64,000 bases of DNA. It comes from Phanerochaete sordida (taxonomy: Eukaryota > Basidiomycota > Agaricomycetes > Polyporales > Phanerochaetaceae). The DNA is taken from positions 558,001 through 622,000 of the forward strand of contig BPQB01000006.1 of NCBI GenBank assembly GCA_019973155.2, read 5' to 3'. Shown here piece by piece: positions 48,100-58,539 of the stretch. Every line of letters begins with the position of its first letter. The first letter of the stretch is position 1. The translations under genes and the position numbers were made by a program. The notes beneath the pieces were generated by a model, which was given only the letters and a program-made list of their open reading frames with translations, did not search any database and was not told where the DNA came from.

Positions 48100-49395
48100 C
48101 TAAGCGAACTCTACGACACCCTTCTTTGCCACCTGAGGAAGCAGACAGACGATCTGCTCGCGCTCCTTCTTGTCAAACCGCGCGCGCACGACCTCGGCAA
48201 GGCGCAAGGTGCGCAAACCAGTGTCGACGCGCCCGGCAAGGATGCCATCGAGGAGCGTCCAGTCTGCCTGGAGGGGCACGCCGCCGAGCGCGACAACGGG
48301 CTGGCCGTCGCGGCGCGCGGCAAAGACGCCGGTGAGGGGCAGGCACGCGATGCGGAGCTCGAGCGTGTGCAGCTCGGGAGGGAGCGCGCGGAGGATGTCG
48401 GTGAGCGTCGCGTACGCGCCGCCGTAGAGGAGCATGTCGACGGCGGCGCAGCCCGCGGGGAGCACGATCGTGCTGAGCGTGACCGCGAGCGAGCGCAGGG
48501 CGGGCAGCGCGTCGAAGGCGAGCAGTGCGCGCTCGTGTGGCGCCAGCCGCGCCTTGTACTGCTGCAGGCTCGGCGACTCGAGCAGCGCGCATGCGAGGTG
48601 CGTCAGCGCGGGCCCCGCGGCGGCGAAGAGCGGCGCGAGCACCTGGCACGGCACCTCGGGCAGGTCGAGCGAGCGAAGCGCGGAGATGTGGGGAAGCTGC
48701 GCGAGGCAGGTCAGGATGTCGGGCCGTGGCCGCACTGTGAGCGAATGGATCTTGATCGGGATGCGCGAGAGCAGGGCTGCTGTGTTCCGGCCGAACGCCT
48801 CAACGCCGATGCAGGAGAGGTACATGGAGTCTACCTCGCCGAAGAGGCTCAGGAAGTGGAAAAGGCTTTCGGTGTATTCGGGATTGCCGAGGAGCTTGTA
48901 GCCAATGAGCTTCAGCGTGCGCAGGGACCCGACGGCGGGAGTGTCGAAGGAAAGGGTATCATGGGGTTCAAGGGCAGAGAACGAGATCCCGTCCATCTCC
49001 AGCGAATGCAAGTTGGGAAGATGTTCGAGAATCTCGACCATCGTCTTGAGCTGGGGGTCTGCAGGCGGAGCGCTCCGGTTTTCGCCCGAAGAACGTGTCA
49101 TGCACGATTTCTGCCAGAGACAGAGGTGGCGAATATGCGCGCCGACGCCGGGACTAGTCCGCAGGTAGGCCAGGACATCGGACAAGGACTCGGGATGGTG
49201 AGCGGTCTCGTCCGGGTGTTCGATGGTCTGTTTGGGCTGCAGGCGGCAGACCAGCTTCGCGAAGAGGAACGTCCGGGATAACTCGAGGAAGTCGCGTGAT
49301 ACGAGGGTGCATGCGACGAGGCTCTCTTTCTCGAGCTGTTGCAGGACGATAAGCAGCAGCTCGACGGGCAGCTGGCAATCTTCCCTGTTGGACAT
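48100..49395 (-). CDS. F-box protein, single exon, 431 aa
   Basis: ATG 49393-49395. The N-terminus MSNREDCQLPVELLLIVLQQ then ESLVACTLVSRDFLELSRTF is a compact F-box of the LP-x-ELL type. The body alternates short leucine-rich units (LPNLHSLEMDGISF, LRTLKLIGYKLLG, LRSLDLPEVP). The C-terminus ADWTLLDGILAGRVDTGLRT ... REQIVCLLPQVAKKGVVEFA carries a motif shared with the genes at 52604, 54211 and 62329. It is the closest intact relative of the relic at 38906-39100. Presumed SCF adaptor; partner unknown. Confidence 0.83.
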   Translation of the reverse strand: MSNREDCQLPVELLLIVLQQLEKESLVACTLVSRDFLELSRTFLFAKLVCRLQPKQTIEHPDETAHHPESLSDVLAYLRTSPGVGAHIRHLCLWQKSCMTRSSGENRSAPPADPQLKTMVEILEHLPNLHSLEMDGISFSALEPHDTLSFDTPAVGSLRTLKLIGYKLLGNPEYTESLFHFLSLFGEVDSMYLSCIGVEAFGRNTAALLSRIPIKIHSLTVRPRPDILTCLAQLPHISALRSLDLPEVPCQVLAPLFAAAGPALTHLACALLESPSLQQYKARLAPHERALLAFDALPALRSLAVTLSTIVLPAGCAAVDMLLYGGAYATLTDILRALPPELHTLELRIACLPLTGVFAARRDGQPVVALGGVPLQADWTLLDGILAGRVDTGLRTLRLAEVVRARFDKKEREQIVCLLPQVAKKGVVEFA

Positions 49396-49873
49396 CTTCG
49401 CATGACGTGAGTGCTATAGCTTATTTGCGCTGTGTGAGATTTCGAAGTGCTCACCAGTCTTGCGTGTGGATAGGCCAGGAGACGCTATACGTAAAGATCT
49501 CCTAAGCTTGATGACTTGTAGGTTGACCGTGAGTGCAATTGCCCGCCAGAGCAACGTGCAGCACGAGGGAGGCAGGTATGGAGGTAGTCGCTGCTGAGCA
49601 AGGACGGTCAAGCCCGGCTGGAGACCTGCGGAGCATTATACGTCAGTCGCTTTATACCCCCGATTTGAGTTTGTCACGCCAGAGGAACTTCGTGGTCCGT
49701 CACACTCGCGTGGGGATCGCTCATACAATGCATTGGGCAAGGTAATAGGAGATATACATGTTTAGGTTGCAAGCCGCCGCATGTAGATAAAGATAACTGT
49801 GAGTCCGCACGGCACTGCATGGTAAAATAACGTACACTCTCAAACGTCGAAGGAGGGGACGAGAGCAGGCAAT
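49396..49873. other. Intergenic spacer
   Basis: 478 bp: upstream of the F-box gene on the left and the 3' flank of the RBM42-like gene on the right. No gene seen. Confidence 0.4.
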
Positions 49874-50728
49874 CTAGTAAGGCCTATGCCTGTTCTTCTT
49901 CAGCTCTTTTTCCAGCTGCTTGGCCTTCCGGTGGCCAATCTCTACTGGGTTAACGGTGTTATCCGCCTTCTTGAGCTTGATAGGCCTATTCCCAACGTAC
50001 TTGCCTATAGCGTATGTTGAGTATCGCTCGAGCGCCCCAGATCCTGAAACTCACCATCCATTTCCTTCCATGCCTTGAGGAAGTCTTCCGGATCGGAAAA
50101 GGCGACGAAGCCAAACTTCGCCTGGAAGAGCTGGTCAGTAAACGCGCCGAGAGGTCAATACTATCTAAATACCTTTCCACTGAGCCGATCCCTGATGACT
50201 CTGGCCTTCTGGAAGGATGTGTACTTATTGAACGCATTTGAGAGAACATCGTCAGACACATCGTTGCTCAGATCGCCGACGAACAAACGGAACCACGCTG
50301 GAGAGACGAGTCAGTGAGCGCTAACATGCGGTAAGAGCGCACGTACAAGGGTTCCACTCGAGCAGAGTCTGATCCTCCCAGACCTTGCCTGCACCCTTAC
50401 GCAGGACAGTCGTGCGCTTTCCACCCTTGGCCAGCTTTCCGCCCGCCCCTCCACGCTTATCGATCATCGCGCCGGGCACGTAGACACTTTGCTGTGCAAG
50501 GATACCGACATCGTACTCGTAGGCATTCGCAGGGACAGGTGCGTGATGAGCCGAGCTAGAAGCGCCAGGAATAGGGAACATGGGCCCTTGGTAAGGCTGG
50601 TGGTATGGGTTGATATCGGACTGCGCTGAGGATGACGACGACGCGGGCTGGTAACCTGGGTAGTTGGCATATCCACCCTGCGGCTGGTAGCCTTGGTAGT
50701 AGCCTTGCGAAGAGTAAGGGTCAGACAT
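49874..50728 (-). CDS. RBM42-like RNA-binding protein (one RRM)
   Basis: ATG 50726-50728 (MSDPYSSQGYYQGYQ); the frame opening further upstream is not ATG. The N-terminus is Tyr/Gln/Gly/Ser-rich low complexity. A conserved linker follows (KGGKRTTVLRKGAGKVWEDQ, LLEWNP), then one RRM over several exons: WFRLFVGDLSNDVSDDVLSN, AFNKYTSFQKARVIRD, AKFGFVAFSDPEDFLKAWKE and MDGKYVGNRPIKLKKA. The tail is KQLEKELKKNRHRPY, TAG 49874-49876. The linker plus KYVGNRPIKL matches RBM42, a pre-mRNA splicing-associated protein. It is divergent from the ribosomal protein L5 gene. Confidence 0.88.
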
Positions 50729-51135
50729 GATGCGAGAGTCGTCTAAGTCGAGTGTAGCGTCGAGTGGGTCGAGGGCGGCGGCGGACAAGAGGAGAACGTG
50801 GTGGCAGTCAACGTCAAGCCGCGCAGGACAGGCGCCAAAGGTTCCCCGCGCCCTGCTTATGTAAGCAATCTCAGATCTAGATCGGCGAGCGAGGAAACCG
50901 TCGGGTGTGTGGACATCGTCAAGGTCGCCCTCGCCAACTCCCCCTCAAGGTCAGTGCTGCCAAAATTATGCTCGAATGTGTCGGTGCATGCTGGACGGCT
51001 TCGTCGCTGCCGAATGAGCCCAAAAAAGCCGGCGGAAAACGATGGATGTCGACTCGCTCCGCCGGATGAGGGTTCCTGACACCACTGCTCAGACTGTACC
51101 GTAAAACCTCTGTACTCACTCTGTTCTGCTCCCAG
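50729..51135. promoter_or_regulatory. Shared promoter region with probable leader intron of RPL5
   Basis: 407 bp between divergent starts. AAG|GTCAGTG at 50950 and CTCCCAG ending at 51135, directly before the RPL5 ATG, suit an intron of about 186 nt in the 5' leader, common in ribosomal protein genes. Inferred, not proven. Confidence 0.5.
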
Positions 51136-52267
51136 ATGCCCTTCGTCAAAAAAGTCAAGTCGGACGCGTACTTCTCGCGCTTCCAGGTCAAGTACCGTCG
51201 CCGGAGAGAGGGCAAGACTGACTGTGAGTAAATCGCTCAAGCTGGAGCGCAAGGCATGGATTGATCGTTGTGTAGACTATGCCCGCAAGAGGCTGATCAC
51301 CCAGGCGAAGAACAAGTAGTGCGTAACAAGCTCATTGACCGGGGATTTCATGCCCTGACACTGCAATCCAGCAACGCCCCCAAGTACCGCCTGGTCGTTC
51401 GCTTCACGAACAAGGAGGTCATCGTCCAGATCGTCTACGCGCGCATCCAGGGTGACTTCGTCCTCACCCACGCCCGCTCCCGCGAGCTCCCCCGCTACGG
51501 CATCAACCACGGTCTCACCAACTGGACTGCTGGTGAGTCTCCCTCCTCGAAGCCTAAATTCCAGCTTTAACCCCCACCTCCAGCCTACGCGACTGGTCTC
51601 CTTGCCGCTCGCCGTGCTCTGACCAAGCTTGGCCTTGCCGACAAGTACCAGGGCCAGGAGGAGCCCGATGGCACCCTGACCCTGACCGAGGCCCTCGACG
51701 ACGAGGATGCTCCCCGGCCGTTCAAGTGCTACCTCGACGTCGGTCTCAAGCGCACGTCGACTGGTTCGCGTGTGTTCGGTGCCCTCAAGGGTGCTTCCGA
51801 CGGTGGTATCTACATCCCCCACAACGACAAGCGCTTCCCCGGCTTCGACCCAGAGTCGAAGGAGCTCGACGCTGAGGTCCTGAAGAAGTACATCTTCGGT
51901 GGCCACGTCGCCGAGTACATGGAGTCGCTCGAGGAGGAGGACGACGAGCGGTACGTGTCATGCATCTGCGCTGTCGTGCGGTACTGACTTCGCTTCCAGC
52001 TTCAAGAAGCAGTTCGCGACCTACCTCGCGGACGGTGTTGGCTCTGAGGACCTCGAGGAGATCTTCACCAACGCCTACGCTGCCATCCGTGAGGACCCCG
52101 TCTTCAAGCCCACCGAGAAGACCCAGGACTGGAAGGCGGAGACCCTCAAGCACAAGGTCCACCGCCGCACCCACGCCGAGCGCAAGGCCGCCATCCAGGC
52201 GAAGATCGAGGCCTTCCAGGCCAACGGTGGCGCCGTGGAGGAGGAGGCCGAGGAGGACGAGGAGTAG
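51136..52267 (+). CDS. RPL5: 60S ribosomal protein L5 (uL18)
   Basis: Binds 5S rRNA in the large subunit. ATG 51136 ([20 protein letters not shown]). Five coding exons joined in frame: [48 protein letters not shown] and [13 protein letters not shown]. All four introns are GT-AG and about 50 nt. Other hallmarks: [66 protein letters not shown] and [20 protein letters not shown], then an acidic end, TAG 52265-52267. Full length and intact. Strongly biased GC-ending codons suit high expression. Confidence 0.97.
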
Positions 52268-52603
52268 ACGCTTCTCACTCTCATCACCCTTTTCTCTCAT
52301 TTTGTGGATTGCTGCTATGTGTATTCGTCTGTCGCTTTGCATTGTTTATGACTCAAAACCCAGGCTATCTATATGCCGTGCATGCCAGACCTCCTCGATG
52401 TTCGGTGCGATATGGATGTTCGAACACAGCGTTCACCCCGAGGTAAGTAAAGACTCCTTTATCTCACACTCGCGAATCTCCACGCCTCTTGCCGTCATGC
52501 AAGGTGCATGATGCATCGTGGCTGATACTTGTCAGGAATAAGGAAGTCAGGTGAGATTTCGATATGAGATGAGTTGACTTACGCTCTCCGTCTCGTAAAG
52601 CCG
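52268..52603. other. Convergent intergenic spacer
   Basis: 336 bp between the RPL5 stop and the stop of the leftward F-box gene. T-rich after RPL5, as expected for 3' processing. No gene. Confidence 0.45.
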
Positions 52604-53947
52604 CTATGAAAATCGTACCTTGCCGCTGCGCCAAGTCTTGGGCAAGGCCTCTATTATGTGTTTGCGCTCTACGACCCGGAGACGTCCCCCTTCGAGACCC
52701 TTGAACTCGATGCTTTGCAGCCCTTTGTTGGCCAGTCGATCTGTGAGCACGCGGTCGAGTGTGGTCCAATCGGTCTGCATCGGTGCGGCGGCCGGTGAGC
52801 GGTCTCGCGAGAAGGTGAAGTCGGCCGAGATGTTGTGGTTGACGTTGAAAGTGAGGGTGGACAGAGTCGGAGGGAGGGCGGCAAGCAGGCGGGTCAGGTA
52901 GGCGTATGCCGGCTCGTAGAAGCTCGCCTGCGTGGAGGGGCCGACGAGCTGCGGGCGTGGGGGAGAGGCAATTTTGTACATGCACACCGTGACTGACAGC
53001 GATTCGAGCTTGGTACAGGAGGCGAGCTCGAGGGTGTCAAGGTAAGAGAGATCGTGCGGGCCAGGCAGCAGAGGCACAATTGCCTCGTGCAGTTTTATCT
53101 CGAGGTGGCGAAGGCTGTCGCGGGCTGCATGCGTGAGCGTTGCTGCGATGGCCGCCTCTTTTGGGGCAATGTTCGGCATCGCGAGGCTGCTAAGCTGCCA
53201 GAGGTTCGGCAACTGGTGGACGGCGTTCAAGGCGTCCACATCCCCGAAGGTCAATGCGCGAATACGAGTAATGATCTGAACGGCCAGTAAAGCCGACGCA
53301 GGCCGCGGCAGATGGTGTATGGCACCTAGATCCAGGTGCTGGACCTCGCCGAAGAGGCTCAGAAGGTGGAGCAAGATGTCGGCGTGCGAAGTGCTGCCGT
53401 TTCTCCACCAGCTCCGGAGAGTGAGCTTCTTGATACTGGGAACGACGGGTGAATCCACGACAGGTCGGACGTCAGCTGGACTCTCCGGTGTGTGAAAGGG
53501 GATACCATCGACGACAAGCGATGACAAACTTGGGAGACGTGCCAGGATGTTGATGAGCGTCTCGAATCTACAGAGCTGAAGCTGGCGTTCGTGGTTTGCG
53601 CCCCATGTTACCAACGGTGTCTGGCGCGGCACACGTAAAGCGAGCTGCTGTATGTAGCCACGTACAGCTGGTGTGTCCTCGAGATACTCGAGGAGGTCCT
53701 GGAGGATCACAGGGGTTCCGTCGGCTTGGGAGACCATCCCGTCCTCCTCGAGGTGCACGTCGTGGACCAATTTCCGGAACAGATGAGTTCGGGAAATGTC
53801 CAGCCAAGTCTTCGAGACCTGCGCGCAGGTTTTCAAGGTCGCCCCATCGAGCAGTTGCAAGATCTCGTGCAGTAGCTCGACGGGGAGCGACGAACGTGAA
53901 GGATTGCTCATATTGTCCATGGCCTGCGGACGACGGTACGTCAGCAT
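52604..53947 (-). CDS. F-box protein, single exon, up to 447 aa
   Basis: The first ATG in frame is 53945-53947. Met at 53920 or 53911 (MSNPSRSSLPVELLHEILQL) may be the real start, since GTCCGCAG just before 53920 could be a leader-intron acceptor and the related gene at 48100 begins MSN. The F-box is SLPVELLHEILQLLDGATLK ... CAQVSKTWLDISRTHLFRKL. Leucine-rich body (LPSLSSLVVDGIPF, LPNLWQLSSLAMPNI). The C-terminus TDWTTLDRVLTDRLANKGLQ ... RKHIIEALPKTWRSGKVRFS carries the shared terminal motif. TAG 52604-52606. Divergent from the F-box gene at 54211. Confidence 0.83.
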   Translation of the reverse strand: MLTYRRPQAMDNMSNPSRSSLPVELLHEILQLLDGATLKTCAQVSKTWLDISRTHLFRKLVHDVHLEEDGMVSQADGTPVILQDLLEYLEDTPAVRGYIQQLALRVPRQTPLVTWGANHERQLQLCRFETLINILARLPSLSSLVVDGIPFHTPESPADVRPVVDSPVVPSIKKLTLRSWWRNGSTSHADILLHLLSLFGEVQHLDLGAIHHLPRPASALLAVQIITRIRALTFGDVDALNAVHQLPNLWQLSSLAMPNIAPKEAAIAATLTHAARDSLRHLEIKLHEAIVPLLPGPHDLSYLDTLELASCTKLESLSVTVCMYKIASPPRPQLVGPSTQASFYEPAYAYLTRLLAALPPTLSTLTFNVNHNISADFTFSRDRSPAAAPMQTDWTTLDRVLTDRLANKGLQSIEFKGLEGGRLRVVERKHIIEALPKTWRSGKVRFS

Positions 53948-54210
53948 TTCGGATGCTACAAATAAACACTACATGATTGGCCCAACTCACAAAATGCGGT
54001 GTTTGGCGGTGTCCAGGCCGCGCGCCGATTGACGAGAGGACCGGAGAAGATGACGGCACGAAGCAAGCCTGCGGCGCCCGCCTTACGCGCCAAAGGCGGT
54101 ATTGCGACTCGGCCTCCGTCTTCTGCTGAAACCACCACCACCCGCATTTCGCCAGCAACGACGGACACCTACTCTAGACGCACTTATACTACTCACTCGC
54201 CTATACCACC

Positions 54211-55459
54211 ATGACCGCTACTAATTCATTACCTACGCTACCGCAGGAGCTCGTTGACATGGTCATCGACTACCTCCATAAGGACACGAAGGCTCTAGTG
54301 AGCTGCTCGCTGGTCGCACGCTCCTGGGCCCCATCCAGCCATTACCACCTCTTCTACGAGATACAACTCGGGCGCGCAGACACGAAGGAGGGCTCGCAGT
54401 TCCTACAACTGCTGGAGAAGAGTATAAGCCTTCGCGAGAGCGTCCGGGTTGTATTACTCTGGGGAGCTTCCATATGCGTCTGTCCGGACGCGTTGCTCTC
54501 TCTCCTCAATTCCTTCCCCAACTTGCACTCGCTACGCATGTACGGCGTCACCTGCAAGTACACGCCGGGCAAGTTCGTCCAGTGGACACGCGCGCGCAAG
54601 CTGCGCCGGCTCGAGCTCAGCGGCTTCGAGGCACTGCGGGGCGAGATCGTCAATACGATGGCGTTCTTCAGCCGCGTGCCCGTCGACGAGCTGCTCCTCG
54701 GCGACTGGGAGGTCCTCCCCATCTCGCTGCACCAGGCGCTGCGCGAGATCCTCCCCTGCGACTCGATGGAGGAGCACCTGCACAGCTGGGAGGTCGCCTC
54801 GCTCTCCTTCATGGACAACGTCCCGCCCGTCGCCCTCGAGATCGCGCGTCCAGCCATCGCGCCACAAAGCCTCCGCTCGCTTAACGCGTCGGAGCAGACG
54901 GCGTGGGCCATGCCGCAGAGTTTCGCGGCGCTTCTGGCGGACGTCGGCCCGTACCTCACGCACCTGAGGCTGGACCTCACGGGCATATACACTCGCTCGT
55001 CGGAAGGTGCGCCCGTGACTCTCCTGTCGGTGTGCCTTTGTAACCGTCTCGGCAGATCTGGGTCGGTCTTTGACGCGTTGCACGTCGCTCCGTTCCCTCC
55101 ACCTCTTCGTCAGTGCGGACGTCTTCTACGACCGATTCGCGAGCGTGACGGTCGCCACCGCCGCCTTCCCGGACTGTCTCCTGCAATACGCGCCGCCGAC
55201 GCTGCGGACGGTCACGCTTGGCTTCGGAATCGACTATGATGGGAGTTTCGTAAAATACTGGGCGGACATAGTTAATTGGGCTCAGCTTGAGGAGCAGCTC
55301 CTATCGTTCCGTGCGCTGCACACGGTCAGATTCGTGATGGAGATGCCATGCCCAGCTATCTTCACGGAACCCAGGCTGGAGCCGATGGCGGATGGTCAGC
55401 GGGACCTGATTATAAAATCACTGCCTAAGCTGCACGCAGCAGGCAAAGTACTCGTGTAG
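54211..55459 (+). CDS. F-box protein, two exons, 399 aa
   Basis: ATG 54211 (MTATNSLPTLPQELVDMVID). The F-box is LPQELVDMVIDYLHKDTKAL ... SCSLVARSWAPSSHYHLFYE. Exon 1 54211-55006, intron 55007-55055 (GTGCGC...CGGCAG), exon 2 55056-55459, rejoining as SSED|LGRSLTRCTSLRSLHLFV. Unspliced reading runs on to a false end at 55239. Terminal part NWAQLEEQLLSFRALHTVRF ... RDLIIKSLPKLHAAGKVLV shows the same ending motif as the genes at 48100, 52604 and 62329. Ser/Leu-rich repeats suggest an LRR-like solenoid. SCF role inferred. Confidence 0.82.
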
Positions 55460-55605
55460 CGGCCCGTCGGTCACTTGGCTGTAGTTTGCCGTAATGTATG
55501 TGCTTGTTAATCTTGATACAATGCGTTGGGAAGTACACTACCCCCACACCACGATAGCAATCCACCGAAAACGAAGAAGGGAAGAATACAGCTGAAGCGA
55601 CACAA

Positions 55606-56329
55606 TTACAACTTGACCTGCTTAAGACCGTGCTTCCAGAAGGTGATGTAAGCTAGAGAGCGATGCAAGTTAATGGATTATAGTACTTTGGGAGAAGGGG
55701 GAAACTTACGGGTGACACCATCCTCACGGTAGTTGAGAAGGGCAACCATGCCATCGGGGTTCATGGACTCGCCGGTGTACTGCAGGAAAGTGATGAGTTG
55801 AACGTTTCTGCTAGGGCACTCCGACACGTACGAATTCGAAGTCCTTGAAGCTGCCGACGATCTTCTTCGCAAAGTCCTGGGCACCCTTCTCGAAGGCGGT
55901 GACATCGTCGGCGCTGGCTCCGGTCTCCTGGAGCTTAGCCTTGACGGACTTCATGTAACCCTTGAGGTAGGTGAGGTAGGACTTCTTGTCGAACGAAGTC
56001 GACTGAAGGCGGAAAGAGTGGACGACGTTGTTGATGGTGATAGCACCGTCCTCAACACCCTCATCCGCTTCCTCGGCGGAGGGGTTGGCACCTGCATAGG
56101 TATGTGAGATACTGAAGCGTCCGTGGGGCGAAGAGACGCACCGATGTCGATATCGGCACCAGGCTTGACGGTGACCAGAGCACAGTCAACCTCGTACGCG
56201 ATGCCGTCGATCTCCTTGCTGTGTTGCAGGTCAGCACAGACGCGGGTGTGCTTGCGGTGCAGGTACGCACATGGGGAAGGCATCGGAGAACATCTCGTCG
56301 CCGGTGATGATATCCTCGTAGAGAAGCAT
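55606..56329 (-). CDS. TMA19: Translationally controlled tumour protein (TCTP/Tma19)
   Basis: Abundant, growth-linked, ribosome-associated and calcium-binding protein. ATG 56327-56329, MLLYEDIITGDEMFSDAFPM. Then [120 protein letters not shown] and TFWKHGLKQVKL, TAA 55606-55608. About six small exons. The last splice (ACC C|GTAAGT...CTAG|CT TAC) restores GVTPYITFW. Both TCTP signature regions are present. Divergent from UTP15. Confidence 0.94.
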
Positions 56330-56597
56330 CTTGAGGTTTTGGGGATAGATAGAGAAGAGAGAAAGGAGACTGAGGGGACGAGGGGCAGAGGCAAGAGACG
56401 AGGAGAGCTCTCAAGCCGACTTTTTGAAGACGATAATTATTTGTGGGCGCTTAGCGCGGCACCCATCGATCTTGATATCACGCCGTCACGTGCGTCACAG
56501 ATCAAAAAATCTTGCGCTTGCCGCTTTCGGCGGCGGTCATTTCACGGGCGTCTCTTGTTCACTGTCTGCGACGACGAGCTCGGCCCAAAGCGCAGCG
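56330..56597. promoter_or_regulatory. Bidirectional promoter between TCTP and UTP15
   Basis: 268 bp between two growth-related genes. Position suggests shared control with ribosome biogenesis. No specific box was identified. Confidence 0.45.
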
Positions 56598-58458
56598 ATG
56601 ACGGACTACAAGCCGGTCGTCGTGCAGCGGCACGCGAGGCCAGCACCCACAAAACACAATGCCGAGAGCAGATACTGGCGACAGTTCAAGTACCCTGTCT
56701 TTATCAAGGAATACGCTCCCGTCACCTCCGTCCACTTTTCCCCTACAAAGCCTCACCGCTATGCCGTCACTGCCGCTACACGCGTACAAATATATGCACC
56801 ACGAACACAGAAAGTCACCAAGACTATCTCACGATTCAAAGACGTCGCGCGCAGTGGTCACATACGAGGAGATGGAAAGCTTGTTGTGGCGGGAGATGAC
56901 ACCGGCTTGATCCAGGTATGTGCATCTGTAATGCTACTGAGGACGGGGCTTTGAGACTGCGGACAGAAACCTCGTTCAATTTCTCGACGTTCGAATATCA
57001 CAGGGCTGACCGTGCTTCACCCCGCCAGGTCTTTGACATTAACTCGCGCGCCATCCTTCGTACCCTCGACTCGCACAAGCAACCCGTGCATGTCACCAAG
57101 TTCTCCCCAGCCGACCACACCCAAATTCTCTCCTGCTCAGACGACACGACCGTGAAGCTCTGGGATGTGCCGTCACAGACTGAGATCGTCACCTTCACCG
57201 ACCACACCGACTATGTCCGCTCCGGCCAAGTCGCGCCTTCAAATCCCAACCTCATCCTCACCGGCTCATACGACGCGACCGTGCGGCTGTTCGACGCTCG
57301 GACAGGCGAGTGCGAGATGGTCATGGGTGGGAGCTCGGGCGAAGGCGGCGGACGCAACACCGCGCCGGTCGAACAGGTCCTCATGTACCCCTCCGGGACC
57401 GTCGCTCTTTCGTCAGCAGGCCCCATCCTCCGCGTATGGGATCTCGTCGCGGGCGGCCGCTGCACGCGCGCGATATCGAATCACCAGAAGACCATCACGG
57501 CTATGGCGTTCAACGGGTCGACCAGCCGGCTGCTGACCGGAGGTCTCGACCAGATGGTGAAGGTGTACGACGTGAGCTCGTACAAGGTTGTGCACACTAT
57601 GCGCTACCCTGCGCCTATCCTATGCCTGGCCGTCTCGGTACGTCTCACCCGTCAATATCTTCGACGTGAGGCTCATTACCCCGTAGCCCGACGAGACGCA
57701 CATCGCGGCGGGCATGACTGACGGCACGCTGTCCGTAAGAAGACGGCAAGCCAAAGCGTCTGAGACCTCTGCGAACGACCTCTTCTCTCCCGCCGCGCTC
57801 CGTGCAGGCGCGTACGAGTCTTTCCTTGGCAGCCTGCCCTCGATTGGACGTGGCCATGTGAAGTCAAAACAGAAGGCAAAGCCTGTTGGGGATGTGGACG
57901 AGTTCCGGGTCGAGAGCAAACGCAAGAAGCGGCTAAAAGAGTACGACCGACTGTTGAAGGGCTTCAAGTACTCGGACGCGTTGGACTCGGTACTTCGCAA
58001 GGTAAGAGATGGAATTGCTGGGTTTGCGAAGCAGGATGCTCACTGAAGCTCTCAGAATGTACCGCCGGCGACGACCTTTTCGCTGATCCAAGAGTTGATA
58101 CATCGGGATGGCCTCAGGACAGCTCTGGCCGGTCGTGACGACGTTCTCCTGGAGCCAATCCTGCGCCTACTGCTAAAACATGTCGCCGACCCGCGCTTCG
58201 GCGAGATGGTCTGCGACGTCTCAAACGTTGTCATTGGTAGGCAACCTCCGACATTCACTGAAGAAGTGCCTAACGGCGAATTTTACAGAGATGTACACAC
58301 CCGTCCTTGGCCAGTCACCGCTGATAGATACCCTCTTCCTCCGCCTCCGCAAAAAGGTCGCCGCGGAACTCCGCTTCCAGCAAGAGCTCGTCAAGGCGCG
58401 CGGCGCGCTGGAGATGCTCTTCGCGTCAGCCGCGCTCACCTCCGTGCAGCCGTCATAG
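56598..58458 (+). CDS. UTP15: U3 snoRNP/SSU processome WD40 protein Utp15
   Basis: Nucleolar t-UTP subunit needed for pre-18S rRNA processing and rDNA transcription. ATG 56598 (MTDYKPVVVQRHARPAP); the frame upstream of this Met lacks similarity. WD40 units include YAPVTSVHFSPTKPHRYAVT, GDDTGLIQ spliced to VFDINSRAILRTLDSHKQPV, ILSCSDDTTVKLWDVPSQTE, LILTGSYDATVRLFDARTGE, PILRVWDLVAGGRC, LLTGGLDQMVKVYDVSSYKV and HIAAGMTDGTLSVRRR. The C-terminal UTP15 domain holds KKRLKEYDRLLKGFKYSDAL, DSVLRKNVPP, SLIQELIHRDGLRTALAGRD and LLKHVADPRFGEMVCDVSNV. TAG 58456-58458. Several introns were confirmed by frame. Confidence 0.94.
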
Positions 58459-58539
58459 CTTCGCGTCCGCGACAGTGTCGATTAGGCCTACTGGAAAGTA
58501 CTGTACAGCATACATTACACGAAGACAGCTTAGTCTCGC

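Noticed and set aside
48367..49281. 304-codon plus-strand frame antisense to the 431-aa F-box gene
   Set aside because: Same antisense artefact. The sense protein matches relatives at 52604 and 62329.
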